A stretch of DNA of 9,082 nt from Campylobacterota bacterium (GTDB taxonomy: Bacteria > Campylobacterota > Campylobacteria > Campylobacterales > Sulfurovaceae), in NCBI GenBank assembly GCA_011372825.1, contig DSAK01000060.1, positions 1 through 9,082 on the forward strand, read 5' to 3'. Under the pieces are notes generated by a model, which worked only from the letters and a program-made list of their open reading frames with translations, did no database searches and had not been told where the DNA came from. This document shows positions 1-5,045 of this stretch, piece after piece. Position 1 is the first letter of the stretch. The number at the start of each line of letters is the position of its first letter. The position numbers and the translations under genes are program-made.

Positions 1-65
1 AGTGAAAGCAGTGTAGAGCTAAAATCCGTAACTTTATAGATGGGCTACAGATACTATCGTCTAAA

Positions 66-93
66 ATGCTAAAACTTTTAAAAGTGTTAGTAT
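66..93. repeat. 28-bp AT-rich imperfect palindrome
   Basis: The core ACTTTTAAAAGT at 74-85 is a perfect 12-bp palindrome. It is flanked by one A/G mismatch (73/86), then CTAA/TTAG (69-72 with 87-90), a G-T wobble (68/91) and two more pairs. As DNA it looks like an operator-style dyad; as RNA it would fold back with almost no loop. There is no T-tract after it, so it is not a standard intrinsic terminator. Function is unknown. Confidence 0.45.
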
Positions 94-153
94 CTTAATA
101 AGTTTAGAGCAAAAAAGTATAAAGTCTAATTTTATAGTCTAGATTGGTGTTGT

Positions 154-183
154 TTTTCTAAAAAATGATATTTTTTTAGAAAA
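154..183. repeat. 12-bp perfect AT-rich inverted repeat
   Basis: TTTTCTAAAAAA at 154-165 and its exact reverse complement at 172-183 enclose a 6-nt loop (TGATAT). The arms carry A- and T-runs on both sides, so a transcript from either direction would show a stem with adjacent U residues. It could act as a weak terminator for an upstream gene, or as bent DNA near the tRNA promoter. With only one G-C pair per arm the stem is weak, so the terminator reading is uncertain. Confidence 0.4.
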
Positions 184-229
184 CAGAGGGCGAATTTTAC
201 TATAACATTATTTATGTTCACTGTAATAC

Positions 230-258
230 TTGACATTTAAAGTTTTTTTGCATATAAT
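230..258 (+). promoter_or_regulatory. Consensus sigma-70 promoter of the tRNA/tuf cluster
   Basis: A perfect -35 box TTGACA (230-235) is followed by a 17-bp spacer and a perfect -10 box TATAAT (253-258), which predicts a start near 265. The first tRNA begins at 293, leaving a leader of about 28 nt. The bases just after the -10 box read TGCG, a partly G/C discriminator of the kind linked to stringent control in proteobacterial stable-RNA promoters. The spacer contains a run of seven T. Campylobacterota vegetative promoters usually lack a recognisable -35 box, so the full consensus suggests an unusually strong promoter. Confidence 0.85.
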
Positions 259-292
259 TGCGTTTCATTTTTAGTTATAAAGATGGCAAAAT

Positions 293-368
293 GCTGGTGT
301 AGCTCAGTTGGTAGAGCAGCTGATTTGTAATCAGCAGGTCGGGGGTTCAAGTCCCTTCACCAGCTCCA
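293..368 (+). tRNA. tRNA-Thr(UGU)
   Basis: This is a 76-nt class I tRNA with the CCA end encoded. The acceptor arms are GCTGGTG and CACCAGC, the D arm is GCTC/GAGC, and the anticodon stem GCTGA/TCAGC encloses the loop TTTGTAA with anticodon TGT at 326-328. The T loop reads TTCAAGT; its stem includes two G-U wobbles. It decodes threonine ACA (and other ACN by wobble). It is the first gene behind the consensus promoter and is probably cut from a multi-tRNA precursor. Confidence 0.97.
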
Positions 369-410
369 TAAATAATTTTATCAGTGTTTGACCAGTAATA
401 GACAACCTTA

Positions 411-495
<85 letters not shown>

Positions 496-519
496 TACAG
501 TTGTCATATAAAGATAGAT

Positions 520-596
520 GCGGGAGTAGCTCAGTTGGCTAGAGCATCAGCCTTCCAAGCTGAGGGTCGCGGGTTCGAGCCCCGTCTCCCGCTCCA
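520..596 (+). tRNA. tRNA-Gly(UCC)
   Basis: This is a 77-nt class I tRNA with encoded CCA. The acceptor arms are GCGGGAG and CTCCCGC. The anticodon stem TCAGC/GCTGA encloses CTTCCAA with anticodon TCC at 554-556, and the T loop is TTCGAGC. It decodes GGA and GGG. It follows tRNA-Tyr by 24 nt, in the same relative place as glyT in the E. coli cluster. Confidence 0.97.
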
Positions 597-728
597 TAAT
601 ACTGGGAGCTGTGTGAATCTTGATCATTTCCTCTTCACATAGAAATCTCCTCATAGTATTTATTATATTCTTTAAAAAAATTGAGTCAACATAAGTAGGA
701 TTATTTGATTTGGGAGACAGTATATAAA
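597..728 (+). other. 132-nt spacer inside the tRNA cluster
   Basis: This spacer is much longer than the other gaps in the cluster. It contains a weak dyad, TGTGAA (612-617) with TTCACA (634-639), and an AT-rich stretch around 655-680. No clear promoter is visible: the TATAAA at 723-728 directly abuts the next tRNA and could not start it. Read-through from the 230-258 promoter is the simplest reading. Confidence 0.35.
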
Positions 729-803
729 GCCCAGATAGCTCAGTGGCAGAGCACTTCCTTGGTAAGGAAGAGGTCGGCGGTTCAATCCCGCTTCTGGGCT
801 CCA
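729..803 (+). tRNA. tRNA-Thr(GGU)
   Basis: This is a 75-nt class I tRNA with encoded CCA. The acceptor arms are GCCCAGA and TCTGGGC. The anticodon stem CTTCC/GGAAG encloses TTGGTAA with anticodon GGT at 761-763, and the T loop is TTCAATC. It decodes ACC and ACU, complementing the UGU isoacceptor at the head of the cluster. It is the last tRNA before tuf, matching thrT next to tufB in E. coli. Confidence 0.97.
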
Positions 804-812
804 CGCCATTTG

Positions 813-855
813 TATGGACAAGAGTGTTATTTAGAAAAAGGTACTCTTGTCCATA
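813..855 (+). promoter_or_regulatory. Perfect 13-bp inverted repeat between tRNA-Thr and tuf
   Basis: The left arm TATGGACAAGAGT (813-825) and right arm ACTCTTGTCCATA (843-855) are exact reverse complements around a 17-nt loop, with G-U wobbles able to extend the stem inward. The transcript would form a strong hairpin starting 9 nt after the tRNA CCA end. No U-tract follows, so it is not a classic intrinsic terminator. It may be an RNase III or processing stem separating the tRNA precursor from tuf mRNA, a 3' stabiliser, or a DNA operator for the tuf promoter. None of these can be decided from the sequence. Confidence 0.7.
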
Positions 856-882
856 TTATGGGTATGGGGTCTAAGCAAATTC

Positions 883-891
883 TGATATAAT
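883..891 (+). promoter_or_regulatory. Extended -10 promoter of tuf
   Basis: TGATATAAT gives an extended -10 element (TGn) joined to a perfect TATAAT at 886-891. No -35 box sits at the correct distance, which is usual in Campylobacterota. The predicted start near 898 leaves a leader of about 32 nt before the tuf ATG. This would allow tuf and downstream genes to be transcribed independently of the tRNAs. Confidence 0.7.
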
Positions 892-929
892 ATCAGCCGT
901 AATTTAAAAACAAAAGCTAGGAGAAAAAG

Positions 930-2138
930 ATGGCTAAGGAAAAATTTGAACGAACCAAACCGCATGTTAACATCGGTACTATTGGACACGTTGACCATGG
1001 TAAAACAACACTAACAGCTGCAATTACAGCAGTTTTGGCAGTAAAAAATGATTCAGCATTTATGGATTATGATCAAATTGACAATGCTCCAGAAGAGAGA
1101 GAAAGAGGAATTACTATCGCTACTTCTCACGTCGAGTATGAAACCGATAACAGACACTACGCTCACGTAGACTGCCCAGGACACGCTGACTATGTTAAAA
1201 ACATGATTACAGGTGCTGCACAAATGGATGGTGCAATTTTGGTTATCGCTTCAACTGATGGTCCAATGGCACAAACTAGAGAGCATATTCTCCTTTCTAG
1301 ACAAGTCGGTGTTCCATATATCGTTGTTTTCTTGAACAAAGAAGACCAACTTGATGATGAAGACAAAGAAGAGATGCTCGAGCTTGTAGAAATGGAAGTA
1401 AGAGAGCTTTTGAGTACGTATGATTTCCCAGGAGATGATACACCAATCGTAGCTGGTTCTGCATTTCAAGCACTCGAAGAGGCAAAAACTGGCAAACTTG
1501 GAGAATGGTCTGAAAAAATCCTTAAGTTAATGGCAGAGATTGACTCATATATTCCAGAGCCAGTTCGTGAGACAGACAAAGATTTCTTGATGCCTATTGA
1601 AGATATCTTCTCTATCCAAGGTCGTGGTACAGTTGTAACTGGTAGAATCGAAAGAGGTAAAGTTTGTGTTGGTGATGGTATCGAAATCGTTGGTATCAAA
1701 GAGACACAAACAACAACTGTAACTGGTGTTGAGATGTTTAGAAAAGAGATGGATTGTGGTGAAGCTGGAGACAACTGCGGAATATTGGTTCGTGGTATCG
1801 ACAAAGAAGCAGTACAAAGAGGAATGGTTCTTTGTAAGCCACAATCAATCACACCACACACTAAATTTGAAGCTGAAGTTTATGTGCTTACAAAAGATGA
1901 GGGTGGAAGACACACCCCATTTTTTAACAACTATAGACCACAGTTTTATGTTCGTACGACCGATGTTACAGGCTCTGTAGAACTTCAAGAGGGGACAGAG
2001 ATGGTTATGCCAGGCGATAATGTCAAAGTTAATGTTGAACTAATCGCTCCAATCGCACTCGAGGAAGGTACAAGATTTGCTATCCGTGAGGGTGGTAGAA
2101 CTGTTGGTGCAGGTGTTGTTACGAAGATTATCGCATAA
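930..2138 (+). CDS. tuf: Elongation factor Tu
   Basis: EF-Tu is the cytoplasmic GTPase that delivers aminoacyl-tRNA to the ribosomal A site. The 402-residue product shows the full GTPase set: P-loop GHVDHGKT (19-26), switch I Thr62 in RGITI, DCPGH (81-85) with catalytic His85, NKED (136-139) and the G5 position SAF (177-179, usually SAL). Domain 2 begins near 215 and domain 3 near 310, and the C-terminal REGGRTVGAG segment is typical. The ATG start has AGGAG 6 nt upstream. Relative to the E. coli sequence as I remember it, there are about three extra residues just after the G4 motif (around 140-149), and Ala114 replaces the nearly universal Pro in GPMPQTRE. It sits behind four tRNAs, as E. 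coli tufB does. Identification is secure. Confidence 0.99.
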   Translation: MAKEKFERTKPHVNIGTIGHVDHGKTTLTAAITAVLAVKNDSAFMDYDQIDNAPEERERGITIATSHVEYETDNRHYAHVDCPGHADYVKNMITGAAQMDGAILVIASTDGPMAQTREHILLSRQVGVPYIVVFLNKEDQLDDEDKEEMLELVEMEVRELLSTYDFPGDDTPIVAGSAFQALEEAKTGKLGEWSEKILKLMAEIDSYIPEPVRETDKDFLMPIEDIFSIQGRGTVVTGRIERGKVCVGDGIEIVGIKETQTTTVTGVEMFRKEMDCGEAGDNCGILVRGIDKEAVQRGMVLCKPQSITPHTKFEAEVYVLTKDEGGRHTPFFNNYRPQFYVRTTDVTGSVELQEGTEMVMPGDNVKVNVELIAPIALEEGTRFAIREGGRTVGAGVVTKIIA

Positions 2139-2149
2139 TCTACCACCAC

Positions 2150-2167
2150 AAAGGGCTTTAGTCCTTT
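2150..2167 (+). other. Small stem-loop between tuf and rpmG
   Basis: AAAGGGC (2150-2156) and GTCCTTT (2161-2167) form a 7-bp stem, including one G-U pair, closed by the tetraloop TTTA. Only one more T follows, so termination would be weak at best. It may adjust read-through or protect the 3' end of the abundant tuf mRNA. Confidence 0.45.
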
Positions 2168-2194
2168 TGGTATCTAATCTTCACGGAGCAAAAA

Positions 2195-2347
2195 ATGAGA
2201 GAAACAGTACATTTGGGTTGTGAGAAATGCACAAGACGCAATTATCACACAACTAAAAATAAAAAAAATACAACAGATAAACTTGCTTTAAAAAAATATT
2301 GCAAGTGGTGTAAAGAACACACAATTCACAAAGAGATGAAGCTGTAA
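2195..2347 (+). CDS. rpmG: 50S ribosomal protein L33, zinc-ribbon (C+) form
   Basis: This 50-residue basic protein is L33 of the large subunit, located near the E site. It begins MRETVHLGCEKC and ends HKEMKL. Two CxxC pairs, Cys9/Cys12 and Cys36/Cys39, make the complete zinc ribbon (the C+ type). The L33 proteins of Campylobacter and Helicobacter that I remember keep Cys in the first pair but lack the full second pair. The ATG is preceded by GGAG at 2185-2188 with a 6-nt gap. The gene lies 56 nt after tuf and 14 nt before tRNA-Trp, an arrangement expected in Campylobacterota. It is a short gene but a confident call. Confidence 0.97.
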   Translation: MRETVHLGCEKCTRRNYHTTKNKKNTTDKLALKKYCKWCKEHTIHKEMKL

Positions 2348-2361
2348 GCTTCTTCTTTTAT

Positions 2362-2437
2362 AGGCCAATAGCTCAGTTGGTAGAGCACTGGTCTCCAAAA
2401 CCAGGTGCCGGGGGTTCGAGTCCCTCTTGGCCTGCCA
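2362..2437 (+). tRNA. tRNA-Trp(CCA)
   Basis: This is a 76-nt class I tRNA with encoded CCA. The acceptor arms are AGGCCAA and TTGGCCT with G73, and the D arm is GCTC/GAGC. The anticodon stem CTGGT/ACCAG encloses CTCCAAA with anticodon CCA at 2395-2397, and the T arm is GGGGG-TTCGAGT-CCCTC. It lies 14 nt after rpmG and 18 nt before secE, so its 5' and 3' processing must cut an otherwise protein-coding mRNA. Confidence 0.98.
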
Positions 2438-2455
2438 CAAAGAAGGTTATTGATT

Positions 2456-2635
2456 ATGGGGAAAATTTCAACATTTATTGCACATGCGCGCGAAGAGCTA
2501 CATAAGGTTATCTTTCCAACAAAAGTGCAAGTTAGACAAGCATTTTTTGCGGTAATTTTAGTTGTTGCTGCTATCGCAATATTTTTGGCACTGGTTGATC
2601 TCATAATGTCAAGCATTGTTTCAACAGTTTTATAG
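2456..2635 (+). CDS. secE: Preprotein translocase subunit SecE
   Basis: SecE is the small essential clamp subunit of the SecYEG channel in the inner membrane. The 59-residue product has the conserved amphipathic surface helix (EELHKVIFPTKVQVRQ, about 13-28; the family pattern is KV.WPT) followed by one membrane-spanning segment at about 29-52. This is the short single-helix form usual outside the enteric bacteria. I chose the ATG at 2456 because AAGG lies 9 nt upstream and because longer in-frame versions would begin inside tRNA-Trp. It is followed by nusG after 9 nt, the standard secE-nusG pair. Confidence 0.96.
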   Translation: MGKISTFIAHAREELHKVIFPTKVQVRQAFFAVILVVAAIAIFLALVDLIMSSIVSTVL

Positions 2636-2644
2636 GAATTAATA

Positions 2645-3175
2645 ATGGCTTATCAATGGTATGCAATTCAAACTTATGCAGGAAGCGAAAGAGCTGTCAA
2701 AAGAGCTATAGAGCAACTTGTTATTGATTATGGCTTTGAAGATAAAATTGAATGCGTTGTTGTTCCAACTGAAGAGGTTATTGAAGTTAAAAATGGTGCT
2801 AAAAAAATTACAGAGCGTTCGCTCTATCCAGGGTATGCTTTTGCGCATATAGATCTGGATACTGATCTTTGGCATAGGATACAAAGCTTACCAAAAGTAT
2901 CTAGATTTATCGGTGAACAAAAGACACCTACGCCACTTAGCGAAGCTGATATCAAAGTGATTTTAGATAAGCTTGAGAGCAAATCGGCACCAAGACCAAA
3001 GGTGGATTTTGAATTTGGTGAAATGGTAAGAATAGTAGATGGTCCTTTTGCAAACTTTACTGGTATGGTTGAAGAGTATGATTTAGATCACGGAAAACTT
3101 CGACTCAATGTCTCAATTTTTGGAAGAAATACACCAGTCGAGATTTTGTATACACAAGTCGAGAAGATTGTTTAA
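2645..3175 (+). CDS. nusG: Transcription termination/antitermination protein NusG
   Basis: NusG binds the RNA polymerase clamp, promotes processive elongation, and links polymerase to Rho or to the ribosome. The 176-residue product has the N-terminal NGN domain (about 1-105, starting with the WYAIQTYAGSE segment and containing YPGYAF at 61-66). A linker leads to the C-terminal KOW domain (about 123-176), with GPFANFTG at 133-140. No insertion between the domains is seen. Its Shine-Dalgarno AGGA (2634-2637) overlaps the secE stop codon, which suggests translational coupling. It lies upstream of the L11 operon, as in most bacteria. Confidence 0.98.
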   Translation: MAYQWYAIQTYAGSERAVKRAIEQLVIDYGFEDKIECVVVPTEEVIEVKNGAKKITERSLYPGYAFAHIDLDTDLWHRIQSLPKVSRFIGEQKTPTPLSEADIKVILDKLESKSAPRPKVDFEFGEMVRIVDGPFANFTGMVEEYDLDHGKLRLNVSIFGRNTPVEILYTQVEKIV

Positions 3176-3205
3176 AACAAGTTTATAACATAAAGAGGAA
3201 AAAAA

Positions 3206-3631
3206 ATGGCAAAAAAAGTACAGACTAAATTTAAGCTCATTATACCAGCTGGCGCAGCAAATCCTTCACCACCTGTTGGACCAGCTTGCGGTCAGAGAGG
3301 TATAAATATCATGGAGTTTTGTAAAGCTTTTAATGAGAAAACAAAAGACAAGGCAGGTTTTAGAATACCTGTGGAAATTACTGTTTATACAGATAAAACT
3401 TTTACTATCGAGACAAAACAACCACCAGCAACTGACCTTATTATGCGTGCAGCAAATATCAAAAAAGGTACAGACAATCCTATATTGAACAAAGTCGGTA
3501 CTATTACTAAAGCTAAACTTGCTGAAATTGTTGAGCAAAAAATTGCTGATTTAAATACAAAAGACCATGAGACGGCAGCAAAAATTATCGCTGGTTCTTG
3601 TAGAAGTATGGGTGTAGAGATAGTAGATTAA
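3206..3631 (+). CDS. rplK: 50S ribosomal protein L11
   Basis: L11 binds helices 43/44 of 23S rRNA at the base of the L7/L12 stalk and is needed for factor-dependent GTPase activity and for the RelA response. The 141-residue product has the proline-rich N-terminal domain (NPSPPVGPACGQRGINIMEF, 19-38) with Pro22 and Pro26 of the thiostrepton-binding region. The C-terminal rRNA-binding domain (about 72-141) ends SMGVEIVD. Cys28 occupies a position that is Leu in the homologues I remember, and Arg31 replaces Gln. The start has GAGGA 6 nt upstream and lies 30 nt after nusG. Confidence 0.98.
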   Translation: MAKKVQTKFKLIIPAGAANPSPPVGPACGQRGINIMEFCKAFNEKTKDKAGFRIPVEITVYTDKTFTIETKQPPATDLIMRAANIKKGTDNPILNKVGTITKAKLAEIVEQKIADLNTKDHETAAKIIAGSCRSMGVEIVD

Positions 3632-3637
3632 AACATC

Positions 3638-3667
3638 AAAATACCACACAGATGAAAAAGTGGGAGC
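3638..3667 (+). promoter_or_regulatory. Candidate L1-binding autoregulatory RNA site
   Basis: The rplK-rplA spacer contains AAATACCAC (3639-3647) and GTGGGAGC (3660-3667). CCAC (3644-3647) can pair with GTGG (3660-3663) across a 12-nt loop. From memory, the L1-binding site of bacterial 23S rRNA uses the same two strings, GGUGGGAGC on one strand and GAAAUACCACC on the other, joined by the same GUGG/CCAC helix. Here the strands are in swapped order, so the helix is closed by a hairpin loop. It lies just upstream of the rplA ribosome-binding site (GGAG at 3677-3680), where L1 binding could block translation. I could not find a good second helix below the internal loop, so the fold is only partly explained. 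Confidence 0.5.
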
Positions 3668-3686
3668 AAATAAAGCGGAGAAAAAA

Positions 3687-4391
3687 ATGGCTAAAAAAAC
3701 AACAAAAAGAACAGCAGCACTTGATGCTAAAATAGACAAGACAAAAAGTTATTCGTTACAAGAAGCAATCACACTATTGCCGGAGCTTAAATCGGCAAAG
3801 TTTGATGAGACAGTAGAAGTTGCACTAAACCTCAATGTTGACCCTAGGCATGCTGATCAAATGATTAGAGGTTCCGTGGTATTACCACACGGTACAGGCA
3901 AAACAGTAAGAGTTGCAGTATTTGCAAAAGATTTAAAAGCTGATGAAGCAAGAGCTGCTGGTGCAGATATAGTTGGAAGTGATGATTTAATTGAGCAAAT
4001 ACAAGCTGGTAATATCAATTTTGATATAGTTATATCAACTCCAGATATGATGGGTGTTTTAGGAAAAGTTGCTAGAGTACTTGGGCCAAAAGGCTTGATG
4101 CCAAACCCTAAAACAGGAACTGTTACGATGGATGTTGCAACTGCCGTGAAAAATGCAAAAGGTGGACAAGTAAATTTCCGTGTTGATAAAAAAGGGAATA
4201 TTCATGCAGGTATTGGTAAGATAAGTTTCGATACTGCGCACTTACAGGAGAATTTAAGTACATTTATTAAAACAATAAACCGCGCTAAGCCGGCTACTGC
4301 AAAAGGGCGCTACATTATAAATGCCGCTCTTTCACTTACAATGAGTCCATCAGTAAAGCTCAATACCCAAGAGCTTATAGAGATGAAATAA
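3687..4391 (+). CDS. rplA: 50S ribosomal protein L1
   Basis: L1 forms the mobile stalk beside the E site and guides deacylated tRNA out; in many bacteria it also represses its own mRNA. The 234-residue length equals that of the E. coli protein. The hallmark segment GPKGLMPNPKTGT lies at 133-145. Near the C terminus the RNA-contacting Thr-Met-Gly triad appears as Thr218-Met219-Ser220, a form I believe is common in Campylobacterota. I chose the ATG at 3687, with GGAG 6 nt upstream. An in-frame GTG at 3660 would add nine unusual residues, lacks its own ribosome-binding site, and falls inside the candidate L1 site. Confidence 0.98.
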   Translation: MAKKTTKRTAALDAKIDKTKSYSLQEAITLLPELKSAKFDETVEVALNLNVDPRHADQMIRGSVVLPHGTGKTVRVAVFAKDLKADEARAAGADIVGSDDLIEQIQAGNINFDIVISTPDMMGVLGKVARVLGPKGLMPNPKTGTVTMDVATAVKNAKGGQVNFRVDKKGNIHAGIGKISFDTAHLQENLSTFIKTINRAKPATAKGRYIINAALSLTMSPSVKLNTQELIEMK

Positions 4392-4505
4392 TTTGCCATT
4401 AGGCATTAATCTTGGCTGAAGAAAATAGGGGCAAAAGCTTAATCTAATGAGGGTGTAACTCCCTCTCCCATTTGGGAATCCTATTTGAGGTCGAAAGGAG
4501 AGAAA
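4392..4505 (+). promoter_or_regulatory. L10 leader: rplJL autoregulatory mRNA element
   Basis: This 114-nt spacer before rplJ folds in the manner of ribosomal protein L10 leaders. A closing stem AAATAGG (4423-4429) with CCTATTT (4480-4486) encloses the conserved-looking TTAATCTAATG segment, a hairpin GAGGG (4449-4453)/CCCTC (4461-4465) with loop TGTAACT, and a second hairpin TCCC (4466-4469)/GGGA (4474-4477). A separate small hairpin TGCC-ATTA-GGCA lies at 4394-4405. In E. coli and Bacillus, L10 or the L10-L12 complex binds such a leader and represses translation of rplJ and rplL. The element ends just before the rplJ Shine-Dalgarno. Exact equivalence to the known family rests on pattern recognition. 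Confidence 0.75.
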
Positions 4506-4991
4506 ATGACAAAAGCAGAGAAACAACACCTCGTTGCTCAAATGACTGAAGGTTTCAAAGCTGCATCAGCAATTATAGTTTGTGACTATAAAGGCATGAC
4601 TGTAAAAGAGATTGAAACCGTTAGAAATATGGCACGAGAAAATGACGCTCAAGTTAAAGTTGTCAAAAATACATTAGCTACAATTGCATTAGCTAATGCT
4701 GAGCAAGAAGCACTTGAATTTGTTGACATGAACTTGGTTATTTGGGGCAATGATCAGATTGCAACTTGTAAAATTGCAGATAAATCAGCCACAGCGTTTA
4801 AAGAGAAATTTGTTGTAAAAACTGGTTTGCTAGAAGGTAAAGTTGCATCAGTCGATACAATTACGGCAATGGCTAAATTACCTAGCAAAGAAGAGCTTCT
4901 TGGTATGTTGCTTAATGTTTGGATGGCACCAGCTCGTAGCATTACGATCGGTCTTGATAGACTTGCAACAAAAAAACAAGAAGAGGCATAA
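4506..4991 (+). CDS. rplJ: 50S ribosomal protein L10
   Basis: L10 anchors the L7/L12 dimers to the ribosome and represses its own operon by binding the leader in front of it. The 161-residue product has the N-terminal rRNA-binding domain with DYKGMTV (28-34) and KVVKNTLA (53-60), a middle region, and the LPSKEELLGMLL segment followed by the C-terminal helix (about 130-161) that carries L7/L12. I chose the ATG at 4506 because AAGGAG (4495-4500) lies 5 nt upstream. The in-frame TTG at 4485 would lie in the leader stem and precede that site. Confidence 0.98.
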   Translation: MTKAEKQHLVAQMTEGFKAASAIIVCDYKGMTVKEIETVRNMARENDAQVKVVKNTLATIALANAEQEALEFVDMNLVIWGNDQIATCKIADKSATAFKEKFVVKTGLLEGKVASVDTITAMAKLPSKEELLGMLLNVWMAPARSITIGLDRLATKKQEEA

Positions 4992-5045
4992 GGTGTAGTG
5001 GGGGCTTGCCCTTAAGAAATTTATTTTATCAAGAAAGGATTTATA

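Larger units (their letters stand above)
1..229. other. Non-coding upstream region, no supportable gene
   Basis: I see no convincing coding region here. On the + strand one frame is open from the left edge to a TAG at 37-39, so the last few codons of an upstream gene could lie here, but the stretch is too short to support a product. The - strand has no plausible start in the first 200 bases. The region is very AT-rich and holds two inverted repeats, listed separately, and a short AACAT/ATGTT dyad at 204-218 just upstream of the tRNA promoter. The AT-rich character could also serve as an UP-like element for that promoter, which is inference. Confidence 0.5.

Noticed and set aside
723..728. TATAAA as a -10 box for tRNA-Thr(GGU)
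   Set aside because: It directly touches the mature tRNA 5' end, so transcription would begin inside the gene.
547..804. Minus-strand open frame of 85 codons over tRNA-Gly and the second tRNA-Thr
   Set aside because: It is a complement of tRNA genes, including the 'GIEPPTSSL'-type peptides typical of mis-annotated tRNA antisense frames.
705..890. Plus-strand frame over tRNA-Thr(GGU), the inverted repeat and the tuf promoter
   Set aside because: Its coding potential comes from the tRNA, and it overlaps well-supported regulatory elements.
1466..1861. 131-codon minus-strand frame inside tuf
   Set aside because: It is a shadow of the strongly conserved EF-Tu frame, with a low-complexity Ser/Thr/Ile-rich product and no family resemblance.
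2405..2455. Longer SecE beginning inside tRNA-Trp
   Set aside because: It would translate tRNA sequence; the ATG at 2456 yields the normal 59-residue SecE.
3660..3686. GTG start for a nine-residue longer L1
   Set aside because: There is no ribosome-binding site before it; the ATG at 3687 has GGAG at proper spacing and gives the standard 234-residue length.
4485..4505. TTG start for a seven-residue longer L10
   Set aside because: It falls in the leader stem, while AAGGAG immediately precedes the ATG at 4506.
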